From: JALYYC01 sp039922495
Lineage (GTDB): Bacteria; Chloroflexota; Dormibacteria; CF-121
Direction: 5' to 3'
DNA: 64,000 nucleotides
Assembly (NCBI GenBank): GCA_039922495.1
Contig: JBDTEO010000006.1
Location: forward strand, 62,001 to 126,000
Shown: in pieces, positions 1 to 7,474 of the stretch
Layout of the letters: every line of letters starts with the position of its first letter
How positions within the stretch are numbered: position 1 is the first letter of the stretch
Translations under genes and position numbers: made by a program
Notes under the pieces: model-generated
Databases searched by the model: none
What the model was told of the DNA's origin: nothing
Seen by the model: only the letters and a program-made list of their open reading frames with translations

Positions 1-1586
1 CCTTTCTCCTCAAGGACATGGCGATCGCCTGTGACCTGATCGGCGACGCGGTCGCGAGCGGGCGGCGGATCGCCGTCTATGGCGACTATGACGCCGATGG
101 TGTCACGGCCTGCGTCACCCTCGCCCGCGGCCTTCGCTCGGTCGGCGCCGACGTGGTCACCTACATTCCCAACCGGTTCACCGAGGGCTATGGCCTCAAC
201 GGTGAGGCCCTCCGCGATCTGGCCGGTCGTGGGGTCACGCTCGTGATCACCTGCGACTGCGGCACCAATTCGGTGGAGGTCGCGCGCGAGCGGCCGGCCG
301 GGATGCAGATGATCGTTACCGATCATCATGAAATTGGCGCCGAGCGGCCCCCGGTCGACGCGTTGATCAATCCCAAGCAACCCGATTGTGCCTACCCGTT
401 TGATGGACTGGCCGCCTGCGGGGTCGCCTACAAGATGCTGGTCGCGCTGGAGCAACGGATCTTCCCGGGCAGGCTGGACCCGGCGGCGTCGCTGGACGCG
501 GTCGCGCTGGGGACCGTCGCCGACGTCGTTCCGCTTCGCGCCGAGAATCGGGCTATCGTCCGCGCCGGCTTGCAGCGTCTCAACGACGCCCCTGGTCCTG
601 GCTGTGCGGCCCTCCTGAGCGTGGCCGGCATCAGGCGGCCGGTCACGGCCGACCATCTCGCCTTTCAGCTCGGCCCGCGGATCAACGCCGCCGGCCGTCT
701 CGAAGATGCCGTCCTGGCGCTGGAGCTGTTGCTGGCGGATGACGCGGGACAGGCGGAGCCGCTCGCCGCTCGACTGCAGGAACAGAATGTCCAGCGCCAG
801 CAGCTGACCGCCGCGATCGTGCGCGAGGCGAGAGCCCAGGTGACCGAGATGGGCGACGAGACCGCCGTCATCGTCATGGGCGGTCCGCAATGGCCGCTGG
901 GCGTGCTCGGCCTGGCCGCCAGCCGGCTGGTGGAGGAGTTCTACCGGCCGACCTTCATCTTCAACATGGAGGGCGAGGACTGGCGCGGCTCGGCCCGCAG
1001 CATCGAGGGCTTTCACCTCGTGGAGTGCCTGCGGCATTGCGCGCCGCTTTTGCAGCGGTTCGGCGGCCATGCGATGGCGGCCGGCCTGACGGTCGGGCGT
1101 GACAAGTTTCCCGCATTGAAACAATGCCTCGACGATTTTGCCTCGCGGCGGCTCGAACGGGTGGCCTTTTCCCGACCGATCAAGGTCGAGGCGGTCGCCG
1201 CCCTCGCCGACCTCAAGCCGAGCCTGCACCACGAGATCCAGCTCCTCGCGCCATTCGGGGTCGGCAACCGCGAGCCGCTGCTCATCACTCGCGAGGTCGA
1301 GGTGCTGCGTGCGGAAACCTTTGGCGCCGGTGCGCGCCATCTCCGGCTCCACCTCCGGGATCGGACCGCCACCGCCGAGGCCTTTGCCTTCGACAAAGGT
1401 GGCGCAGCCCGCCACCTGCCCGCCGGCCGCCGGATCGACGTTCTTTACGGGCTCGATTGCGAGCGATGGGACGGGCTCGACCGGGTGCGCCTGCATCTCA
1501 AAGATCTGCGTCCGTCCGCGACACCGGCCACGGTGACCATCGACAGCGGGATGGCTTTACGAAATCCGGCCCCTGTGCTACGGTAG
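1..1586 (+). CDS. recJ: RecJ single-stranded-DNA-specific exonuclease, 5' end outside window
   Basis: RecJ degrades single-stranded DNA 5' to 3' in recombination and mismatch or base-excision repair. The frame is already open at base 3, so the start lies upstream; about 525 residues are visible against a usual 560-580, so only the N-terminus is missing. The DHH phosphoesterase signature is clear: DYDADG at bases 81-98 and the DHHE metal-binding motif at about 318-332. The DHHA1 part follows, with GGPQWPLGVLG and RFGGHAMAAG, and then an OB-like C-terminal region. It ends 56 bp before the cobyrinate diamide synthase gene on the same strand. Family assignment is secure. Confidence 0.95.
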   Translation, partial: FLLKDMAIACDLIGDAVASGRRIAVYGDYDADGVTACVTLARGLRSVGADVVTYIPNRFTEGYGLNGEALRDLAGRGVTLVITCDCGTNSVEVARERPAGMQMIVTDHHEIGAERPPVDALINPKQPDCAYPFDGLAACGVAYKMLVALEQRIFPGRLDPAASLDAVALGTVADVVPLRAENRAIVRAGLQRLNDAPGPGCAALLSVAGIRRPVTADHLAFQLGPRINAAGRLEDAVLALELLLADDAGQAEPLAARLQEQNVQRQQLTAAIVREARAQVTEMGDETAVIVMGGPQWPLGVLGLAASRLVEEFYRPTFIFNMEGEDWRGSARSIEGFHLVECLRHCAPLLQRFGGHAMAAGLTVGRDKFPALKQCLDDFASRRLERVAFSRPIKVEAVAALADLKPSLHHEIQLLAPFGVGNREPLLITREVEVLRAETFGAGARHLRLHLRDRTATAEAFAFDKGGAARHLPAGRRIDVLYGLDCERWDGLDRVRLHLKDLRPSATPATVTIDSGMALRNPAPVLR

Positions 1587-1642
1587 GTTTCTCAGGTGCT
1601 TTGGGGAAGGGCACCTTGTTTAGCAACCGGTAGCGAGGCAGC

Positions 1643-3052
1643 ATGCTGGACGAGGTTCGCACTCCAAGGCTGATGATCGCCGGCACCGCGAGCAGTGTCG
1701 GCAAGACCACCATCACCGCTGGCCTGATTGCCGCCTTCAAGGCGCGAGGCCTCGCCGTGCAGGCCTTCAAAGTCGGCCCCGATTTCATCGACCCGGCCTA
1801 TCTCGCCCACGTCAGCGGCCGACCCTGCCGCAACCTGGATACCTGGATGCTGGGCGAAAGCGCGTTGCGGCAGGTTCTGGCGCACGGCTCGGTCGGTGCT
1901 GACCTCGCCATCATCGAGGGGATGATGGGCCTCTTCGATGGTCGCGGCGGACAGACCGAGGGGAGCACTGCCGAGGTGGCCGCGGCAATCCGAGCACCCA
2001 TCGTGCTGATCATCGACGTCGGCCAGATGGCGGAGACCGCGGCGGCTGTCGTGCTGGGCTTCAAGGCCTTCGCGGCACCGCTGAAGATTGCGGGCGTGTT
2101 GCTGAACAACGTGGGCTCCGACGGGCACCGTCGCAGCGTAGAGGAAGCCATCTGGAATGGCGCCAAGTTGCCCGTGCTCGGGGCCCTTTCGGCGATGCCC
2201 CAAGTCGGGATTCCTGAGCGCCAGCTTGGCCTGCTGCCGGTCAGCGAAAACAAGGCCTGGGACCGGATGATCACGGCGCTGGCCGAGGCGATCGAGCGGC
2301 AGGTCGACCTCGATCTCTTGTTGCGGATCGCGCGCAAAGCCGAACTGGTCCCGCTGGTGGACAAGAAGGTCTTTTTGGGCAAGCCGTCCAGCCACCGGCC
2401 GGTGCGGATCGGCGTGGCCTACGACGAGGCCTTCAACTTTTATTACCCGGAGAACCTCGAATTGCTCGAAGAGCAAGGCGCCGAGATCGTTCCCTTCAGT
2501 CCGCTGGAGGATGCCGCCATCCCGGGCGACCTCGGCGGCGTGTACCTGGGTGGCGGGTTCCCGGAGGTCTTCGCCGAGCCACTCGCGCGCAACCACAGCA
2601 TGGCCGAGTCGTTGCAGCGGGCAAACCGCAGCGGGATGCCGATCTACGCCGAATGCGGCGGATTGATGTTTCTCGCACGGTCGCTGCAGACCGAAGGCGG
2701 GGTGCGCCACCGGATGGTCGGCCTGGTGCCCATCGATGTCGAGATGGACGGCCAGGTCCATCGCTTTGGCTACCGGCAGATCCTCACCCTCCAGGACAGC
2801 CTGCTCTCGCCGAAAGGGCAGTTCTTCCGCGGCCACGAATTCCACTGGAGCCGGATCCGCAACCAGGACCGAAGCGTCACCCCCGCCTACCAGATGACCA
2901 ATGCCGAGGGAGACCTGATCGGATACGAAGGGGTCCAGACGCCAAACCTGCTGGCCAGCTATGTCCATCTGCATTTCGGCCAGAACCCGCTGCTGGTGGA
3001 AAAGCTCGTGACCCATTGTCGCGAGTACAGCGGCGTCCGCAGCCCGGCGTAG
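1643..3052 (+). CDS. cobB: Cobyrinate a,c-diamide synthase (CobB/CbiA)
   Basis: This 469-residue enzyme amidates the a and c side chains of (hydrogeno)cobyrinate in cobalamin synthesis, using ATP and glutamine. The N-terminal domain opens with a P-loop of the dethiobiotin-synthetase type (GTASSVGKTT, residues 14-23) followed by KVGPDFIDP and EGMMGLFDG. The C-terminal class I amidotransferase domain has its nucleophile in AECGGLMF (Cys338) and the family motif RGHEFHW near the end. Length is normal. No other corrin-ring gene lies beside it, so it is an isolated B12 gene, although a cobalamin-riboswitch operon lies 42 kb downstream. No cobalamin riboswitch was seen in the 56 bp upstream. Confidence 0.9.
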   Translation: MLDEVRTPRLMIAGTASSVGKTTITAGLIAAFKARGLAVQAFKVGPDFIDPAYLAHVSGRPCRNLDTWMLGESALRQVLAHGSVGADLAIIEGMMGLFDGRGGQTEGSTAEVAAAIRAPIVLIIDVGQMAETAAAVVLGFKAFAAPLKIAGVLLNNVGSDGHRRSVEEAIWNGAKLPVLGALSAMPQVGIPERQLGLLPVSENKAWDRMITALAEAIERQVDLDLLLRIARKAELVPLVDKKVFLGKPSSHRPVRIGVAYDEAFNFYYPENLELLEEQGAEIVPFSPLEDAAIPGDLGGVYLGGGFPEVFAEPLARNHSMAESLQRANRSGMPIYAECGGLMFLARSLQTEGGVRHRMVGLVPIDVEMDGQVHRFGYRQILTLQDSLLSPKGQFFRGHEFHWSRIRNQDRSVTPAYQMTNAEGDLIGYEGVQTPNLLASYVHLHFGQNPLLVEKLVTHCREYSGVRSPA

Positions 3053-3097
3053 CGCGGTTTCGTTTCAGGCCGCACCGGCACCGGGTATAAGCGCTCC

Positions 3098-4120
3098 GTG
3101 GACTATAAGGATTACTACCAGACGCTTGGCCTGGCTCGGAGCGCCAGCGAGAAGGAGATCAAGTCCGCCTACCGTCGCCTCGCGCGCCAGTACCACCCGG
3201 ACATCAACAAGGACCCGAAGGCCACCGATCGCTTCAAGCTCATCAATGAGGCTTACGAGGTCCTCAGCGACCCGAAAAAGCGGAGCAAGTACGACCAGTT
3301 GGGCGCCGACTGGGAGCGCATCGAGCGAGAGCAGGAATTTGCCCGTCAGTATCAATCGCAGCCGGGCGCGCAGTCGGGTGGGTTTGGGGAGTTCAGCGAT
3401 TTCTTCAACACCTACTTTTCCGGTGAAGGCGGCCGCTTTGCGGGCTTCGACACGGGCACGAGCCGGCAGCGCACGGCCACCCGCCAGCGCGGCGAGGACA
3501 TCGAGCATCCGATCGAGGTCAGCCTCGAGGAAGCGGCACGCGGCGGTCAGCGAACCATCCAGACCGAGGTCCCGGAGCCATGTCCCACCTGCGGCGGCTC
3601 CGGGTATACGAGCGAGCGGCGCCAGGTTGGCAAGCGCCTGGTGATGGAAACGGTCGCCTGTCCAACCTGCGGCGGAACCGGCGTCCGGGCAACCCGCCGG
3701 CAGATCCAGGTGACAATTCCGGCCGGCGTCAGCGACGGGTCGCGGATCCGGATCAAGGGCGAGGGCCAGCGAGGCGCCGAGCACGGAGACCTCTATCTCC
3801 GGGTGCGCCTGCTCCCGCATCCGCGCTTTGCCGCCAAGGGGCGGGATCTCCACACCTCGCTGCCCGTGCTGGACGACGAGGCGGTGCTGGGCGCCGAGGT
3901 CACGCTGCCGACGCTCTCTGGGGGTCAGCTGCAGCTCCGGGTGCCCCCCGGCAGTCAGGCCGGCAAGGTCTTCCGGCTGAAGGGGAAAGGCCTACCAGGG
4001 CTCAAGGACGGGGTTGCCGGGGATCTCTACGCGACGCTCGAAATTCGCATCCCCGAGCCGATCACGCCGCCCATGCGGGAGTTGTACGAGCAGGTGCGGC
4101 GGGCCCGAACGTCGGGCTAG
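3098..4120 (+). CDS. dnaJ: DnaJ/CbpA-type J-domain co-chaperone with half a zinc centre
   Basis: This 340-residue Hsp40 would stimulate DnaK ATPase activity and deliver substrates. It starts at GTG 3098. The J-domain occupies about residues 1-70, with the HPD triad at 33-35, followed by a Gly/Phe-rich linker. The central cysteine region carries only two CxxCxGxG repeats (about residues 162 and 188) instead of the four that make two zinc sites in classical DnaJ. The C-terminal substrate-binding domains are intact (motifs VTIPAGVSDG and GDLYLRVRL). It may therefore bind one zinc, intermediate between DnaJ and zinc-less CbpA. No grpE or dnaK is adjacent. The 3' end overlaps a convergent small gene by a few bases. 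Confidence 0.88.
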   Translation: MDYKDYYQTLGLARSASEKEIKSAYRRLARQYHPDINKDPKATDRFKLINEAYEVLSDPKKRSKYDQLGADWERIEREQEFARQYQSQPGAQSGGFGEFSDFFNTYFSGEGGRFAGFDTGTSRQRTATRQRGEDIEHPIEVSLEEAARGGQRTIQTEVPEPCPTCGGSGYTSERRQVGKRLVMETVACPTCGGTGVRATRRQIQVTIPAGVSDGSRIRIKGEGQRGAEHGDLYLRVRLLPHPRFAAKGRDLHTSLPVLDDEAVLGAEVTLPTLSGGQLQLRVPPGSQAGKVFRLKGKGLPGLKDGVAGDLYATLEIRIPEPITPPMRELYEQVRRARTSG

Positions 4121-4335
4121 CGACCGCGAAAAAAGAGATTCAGCACGACGGTCAGGATCAGGCTGATCACGATTCCGCTCGCGAGCGGAAAGTAGATATG
4201 GGTGTTGCCGCGGCTGAAGGAAAAGTCGCCGGGTAAGCGGCCCAGGAACGGCACCCGGCCGCCGACCATGATGATGACGCCCAGCACCACGATTAGCCCG
4301 CCAACGACGACCAGGAGCCTGCCGATGTCGGGCAG
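4117..4335 (-). CDS. DUF2905 small membrane protein, probable CTG start
   Basis: The reading frame gives a 72-residue protein with a hydrophobic helix (VVVGGLIVVLGVIIMVGG), the conserved centre GRLPGDFSF followed by SRGNTHIYFPLASG, and a second hydrophobic helix. That matches the architecture of the DUF2905 family, whose function is unknown. No ATG, GTG or TTG occurs in frame before the first helix. The frame has been open since inside the glutaredoxin gene, and CTG at 4335 gives a family-like N-terminus (MPDIGRLL). It begins 2 nt after the glutaredoxin stop on the same strand, so translation is probably coupled. The 3' end overlaps dnaJ, which is convergent, by 4 nt. Confidence 0.72.
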   Translation of the reverse strand: MPDIGRLLVVVGGLIVVLGVIIMVGGRVPFLGRLPGDFSFSRGNTHIYFPLASGIVISLILTVVLNLFFRGR

Positions 4336-4337
4336 GG

Positions 4338-4580
4338 CTAGAAGCCGACCCAGCCGATCGCTTGCTCGATCTCGGCGCGGTTCATCCCGGCAATCGGGAT
4401 CCCGTCGATGACGGTGAGCGGCACACTCCCCGCCTCAAGGTCGAGAGAGCGAAGATCTTCACTCTCGAGCTTGCCGTCCGCACAGACGTGCTCCTGGAAT
4501 TCGACACCGCGATCGTCGAGGATCTCCTTGATCCGGCGACTGCTCTCGCAGCCGGGCTTCGTATAGACGATGACTTCCAC
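4338..4580 (-). CDS. Glutaredoxin-like protein with CxxS active site
   Basis: This is an 80-residue thioredoxin-fold protein of the glutaredoxin/NrdH size class. The redox motif at residues 11-14 is C-E-S-S rather than CPYC or CPFC, so only the first cysteine of the pair remains. A cis-proline region (SVPLTVID) and the glutathione/backbone loop (IAGMN) are present. It would act in monothiol-type thiol exchange or thiol trafficking; the partner is unknown. It is the first gene of a two-gene unit with the DUF2905 gene. Its upstream region holds a dense set of inverted repeats that may be operators. Confidence 0.82.
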   Translation of the reverse strand: MEVIVYTKPGCESSRRIKEILDDRGVEFQEHVCADGKLESEDLRSLDLEAGSVPLTVIDGIPIAGMNRAEIEQAIGWVGF

Positions 4581-4596
4581 CGATTGGCCTCCCTTT

Positions 4597-4679
4597 CATG
4601 TGGGCCGCTCGCCCGCTTCCACATGTGTTGATAGTCAGCCTATCAATTGACTGAATTCAGCCTACCAGCGACGCTGGTA
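4597..4679. repeat. Cluster of four short inverted repeats between grx and the pyr promoter
   Basis: Four perfect inverted repeats follow one another. CATGTGG/CCACATG has arms at 4597-4603 and 4619-4625. TTGATAG/CTATCAA has arms at 4628-4634 and 4640-4646 with a 5-nt spacer. CTGAATTCAG is a 10-bp palindrome at 4651-4660. TACCAGC/GCTGGTA has arms at 4663-4669 and 4673-4679 with a 3-nt spacer. They lie just upstream of the glutaredoxin start on the opposite strand and 70 bp before the pyr promoter. No T-tract follows any of them, so operators seem likelier than terminators. Confidence 0.6.
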
Positions 4680-4747
4680 TTTGTCCAATCCAATTTCCTG
4701 ATGCTTTCGATCGAAATCCCCGATACCTACCGCCGGGAAATTCCGCG

Positions 4748-4777
4748 TTGACAGGCTCGCCCGGGACCGCCTACACT
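4748..4777 (+). promoter_or_regulatory. Promoter of the pyr operon
   Basis: A consensus -35 box TTGACA (4748-4753) is followed after 18 nt by a -10 like TACACT (4772-4777). Transcription would start near 4784, giving a leader of about 45 nt that contains just the PyrR loop and the pyrB ribosome-binding site. Confidence 0.65.
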
Positions 4778-4793
4778 TTCGGGGACCCGTCGT

Positions 4794-4822
4794 CCTTTAA
4801 GCAGCCCGGTGAGGCTGGAAGG
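4794..4822 (+). promoter_or_regulatory. PyrR-binding RNA loop overlapping the pyrB Shine-Dalgarno sequence
   Basis: The leader folds as the PyrR-binding hairpin. An upper stem AGCC (4803-4806) pairs with GGCU (4813-4816). It closes a hexaloop CGGUGA (4807-4812) that fits the family consensus CNGNGA. A lower stem CCUU (4794-4797) pairs with AAGG (4819-4822). The AAGG is part of the Shine-Dalgarno AAGGAG for the GTG at 4830. PyrR bound with UMP would therefore hide the ribosome-binding site, the translational type of control known from mycobacteria rather than the attenuation used by Bacillus. PyrR itself is the second gene of the operon. Confidence 0.85.
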
Positions 4823-4829
4823 AGTGACC

Positions 4830-5783
4830 GTGAGCGACACCTTGACCACTGTCCGCGCTCCGCGGACGCCGATCCCGCTGCGCCACCTGCGCGGGCCCGC
4901 CGACCTCGATCGTTCCCTGACGGAGCGCCTGCTGCGGCAGGCCACCGCGTTCGAGGCCGGCCACGGCCCGGGCCGGCTGGACGGGCGCCTACTGGCCACC
5001 ATCTTCTTTGAGCCGAGCACCCGCACCCGCTTTTCATTCGAGGCCGCCATGCTCCGCCTCGGCGGGCAGGTCCTCACGGCCGAAAACGCTCGCAACGCCT
5101 CCTCGGTCTCCAAGGGCGAGTCGCTCGAGGACTCGATCCGAATCCTTAGCGGTTACGCGGACGCCATCGTCCTGCGCCATCCCGAGGCCGGGGCTGCGGA
5201 CCGGGCGGCGAGCGTCGCCGACGTGCCGGTGATCAACGCCGGCGACGGTGCCGGGCACCATCCCACCCAGGCGCTCCTCGACCTCTATACCATCCGCAAG
5301 GAGCTGGGACGGTTGGATCACCTGCGGGTTGGATTGGTCGGCGATCTCCGCCACGGACGGACGGCGCGCTCGCTGGCGCTCCTGCTCGCGATGTATCCCG
5401 GCACGGAGCTGACGCTCGTGTCGCCCGCCTCGCTGGCCATGGACGATGACGTCCTGACGGCGCTCGCCGCCCGTGGCATGCGATACACCCAGGTCAGCCA
5501 GCTTCTCGAGGTGGTCGGCACGCTCGACGTGCTGTACCAGACCCGAATCCAGGCCGAGCGCTTCGAATCTGCGGACGAATACAACCGGCACCGCGGCGTC
5601 TACGTCGTCGATCCGGCGTTGATGCGCCGCCTGCCCGACCATGCCATTGTCATGCACCCGCTCCCGCGGGTTGGCGAGATCGACCCGGCGGTGGATGCCG
5701 ACCCGCGAGCCGCCTATTTCCGCCAGGCGCGCAACGGGCTCGTGGTGCGCATGGCGGCGCTGCACTGGGCGATGGCCGGCTGA
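4830..5783 (+). CDS. pyrB: Aspartate carbamoyltransferase catalytic subunit
   Basis: PyrB joins carbamoyl phosphate and aspartate to give N-carbamoyl-L-aspartate. At 317 residues it has normal catalytic-chain length. The carbamoyl-phosphate loop FFEPSTRTRF is at about residues 59-68, HPTQALLDLY near 144, and the late motif HPLPRVGEI is present. GTG 4830 is chosen as start because AAGGAG sits 5 nt upstream; in-frame GTG codons at 4809 and 4824 lie before or inside that site. No pyrI regulatory chain follows. It is the first gene of the operon and directly under the PyrR loop. Confidence 0.95.
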   Translation: MSDTLTTVRAPRTPIPLRHLRGPADLDRSLTERLLRQATAFEAGHGPGRLDGRLLATIFFEPSTRTRFSFEAAMLRLGGQVLTAENARNASSVSKGESLEDSIRILSGYADAIVLRHPEAGAADRAASVADVPVINAGDGAGHHPTQALLDLYTIRKELGRLDHLRVGLVGDLRHGRTARSLALLLAMYPGTELTLVSPASLAMDDDVLTALAARGMRYTQVSQLLEVVGTLDVLYQTRIQAERFESADEYNRHRGVYVVDPALMRRLPDHAIVMHPLPRVGEIDPAVDADPRAAYFRQARNGLVVRMAALHWAMAG

Positions 5784-6331
5784 TGTTGCAAACGCCGCGC
5801 GCCAAGGCGATCATCCTCGACGCCGACGGGGTCCGGCGCGCCTGGCGGCGCATCGCCCACGAGGTCATCGAACGGCAACCGGGGCTCGACCGTCTCGCGC
5901 TGGTCGGGATCGTGACCCGTGGCGTACCGCTCGCCCAGCGCCTGGCCGCCACCCTGGAGGAACTCGAAGGCGTCCGGCCACCGGTGATCGCGCTCGACGT
6001 TCGTAGTTACCGTGACGATCTGCCCCGCGGGGGGAGCCCGCTGCCGACGCTGCCACCGTCGGCGGTACAAGACCGACCGGTGCTCCTGGTTGACGATGTT
6101 CTCTTCAACGGCCGAACCGTACGGGCCGCCATCGATGCCGTCATCGGAGCCGGGCGGCCGACCACGGTCCAGCTGGCGGTGCTCGTCGATCGCGGCCACC
6201 GGGAGCTTCCGATCCGGCCTGACTACGTCGGCAAGAACGTTCCGACGTCCCGCCAGGAGTGGGTCGACGTGCACCTCCGCGAAGTCGATGGCGAAGACGC
6301 GGTGCGCATCGTCGAGCGGGCTGACCCGTGA
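5783..6331 (+). CDS. pyrR: PyrR bifunctional regulator / uracil phosphoribosyltransferase
   Basis: This 182-residue protein binds pyr mRNA when UMP is plentiful and has a weak uracil phosphoribosyltransferase activity in characterised relatives. The phosphoribosyl pyrophosphate loop VLLVDDVLFNGRTVRAA lies around residue 100, and the PyrR-typical RSYRDDLPR follows a beta strand before it. The start overlaps the pyrB stop by one base (TGATG). Its location between pyrB and pyrC, and the matching RNA loop in front of pyrB, make an autoregulatory circuit. Confidence 0.95.
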   Translation: MLQTPRAKAIILDADGVRRAWRRIAHEVIERQPGLDRLALVGIVTRGVPLAQRLAATLEELEGVRPPVIALDVRSYRDDLPRGGSPLPTLPPSAVQDRPVLLVDDVLFNGRTVRAAIDAVIGAGRPTTVQLAVLVDRGHRELPIRPDYVGKNVPTSRQEWVDVHLREVDGEDAVRIVERADP

Positions 6332-7470
6332 TCCGCTTCCACGGCGTGCGCGTGCTCGAGCCTGCCGGCCTGTCGGCGCCGCGGACGGTCGAGGTCGCGA
6401 CGGATGGCGATCCGCAGGAGCGTGATGGAACCGGATTGATTCTGTCCAACGGGTGGACCGACCTTCATGCCCACCTCCGCGATCCGGGATTCCTCGCGAG
6501 TGAGACGCTCGCCTCCGGCGCGGCGAGCGCGGCGGTAGGGGGATTTACCCATGTCGTCGCGATGGCCAACACCAACCCGGTGTTGGACCATGCGGCACGC
6601 GTCGGGAGCGTCCTCGAGCGGGCCGCGACCCTGCCGATCCAGGTCAGTGTGGTCGGCGCGCTCACGGAGCGCTTGGAAGGGACGACGCTGACCGACGCGG
6701 CGGCGATGGCGCGGGCCGGCGCCGTGGCGCTATCCGATGACGGTCGCCATGCCATGGATCGATCCACGCTCACACGCGGCTTGCAGGCCGCGGCGCAGGC
6801 AGGAATCCCTGTCCTGGTGCATGGGCAACTGGAGTCGCGTGGCAAGGACCCGTCGGCCGAGGTAGCGGGGGTGGAGGGCGCGCTCGCCGCCCTCGCCGAC
6901 GCGCCGGGTGCGCGCCTGCATCTCCAGCACATCAGCACGCGGAAGGCGGTTCAGCTGCTTCGCGAGGCGAAGGCCGCGGGGCTTGCGGTGACTGCCGAAG
7001 CGACGCCGCATCACCTGGCGATGACCGCCGCCGACCTTACCGCCGGTGACGCGAAGGTGAGCCCACCCTTACGGTCCGCCGATGATCGCGATGCAATCGT
7101 CGAGGCACTGATCGATGGGGTGATCGACGTCGTCGCCACCGACCATGCGCCGCACACGCCCGCGGCGAAGGCCGCGGGGGCGAACGGTTTTCACGGATTC
7201 GAGACGGCGGCGGGCGTCATCCTCGGGCTGCGCCTGCCCTGGGCCGTGCTGTATCGGGCCCTGGTCGCGCGGCCGCGTGAAATCCTCAATCTTCCTGCCG
7301 CGGCCGATTGGATCCTCATCGATCCGGACGAGCCCTGGACGGTGCAGCCGGAGCTGTTTGTCAGCCGCGGCCGGAACACCCCGTTTGCGGGTCGCCGCCT
7401 GCGCGGTCGGGTCAGCCTCACCGTCTGTCGAGGTCGTGTCGTCCATCAGGGGGCCGTCCCGGTTGGCTGA
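6328..7470 (+). CDS. pyrC: Dihydroorotase
   Basis: PyrC cyclises carbamoyl aspartate to dihydroorotate. The 380-residue protein is a metal-dependent amidohydrolase of the class I type. The first metal motif DLHAHLRDPG is at residues 45-54, a substrate-binding Asn is in MANTNPV, and the late aspartate is in ATDHAPH near residue 271. Start GTG 6328 overlaps the pyrR stop as GTGA. The carbamate lysine expected near the middle is not obvious (typical K replaced around ALSDDGRH, as in many type I enzymes with a carboxylate at that site), so the exact metal chemistry should not be assumed. Confidence 0.93.
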   Translation: MIRFHGVRVLEPAGLSAPRTVEVATDGDPQERDGTGLILSNGWTDLHAHLRDPGFLASETLASGAASAAVGGFTHVVAMANTNPVLDHAARVGSVLERAATLPIQVSVVGALTERLEGTTLTDAAAMARAGAVALSDDGRHAMDRSTLTRGLQAAAQAGIPVLVHGQLESRGKDPSAEVAGVEGALAALADAPGARLHLQHISTRKAVQLLREAKAAGLAVTAEATPHHLAMTAADLTAGDAKVSPPLRSADDRDAIVEALIDGVIDVVATDHAPHTPAAKAAGANGFHGFETAAGVILGLRLPWAVLYRALVARPREILNLPAAADWILIDPDEPWTVQPELFVSRGRNTPFAGRRLRGRVSLTVCRGRVVHQGAVPVG

Positions 7471-7474
7471 GCCG

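Noticed and set aside
1594..1616. Hairpin AGGTGC/GCACCT between recJ and cobB, considered as terminator
   Set aside because: Only six base pairs with an 11-nt loop and no run of T after it, so it is not a convincing terminator.
1587..1642. Cobalamin riboswitch in front of the cobyrinate diamide synthase gene
   Set aside because: The 56-bp gap is too short and lacks the conserved ACTG box and other landmark elements seen at 45629-45789.
1592..3016. Long minus-strand frame of 474 codons opposite cobB
   Set aside because: It mirrors a clearly assigned gene in GC-rich DNA, has no family-like motifs, and its composition is typical of antisense shadow frames.
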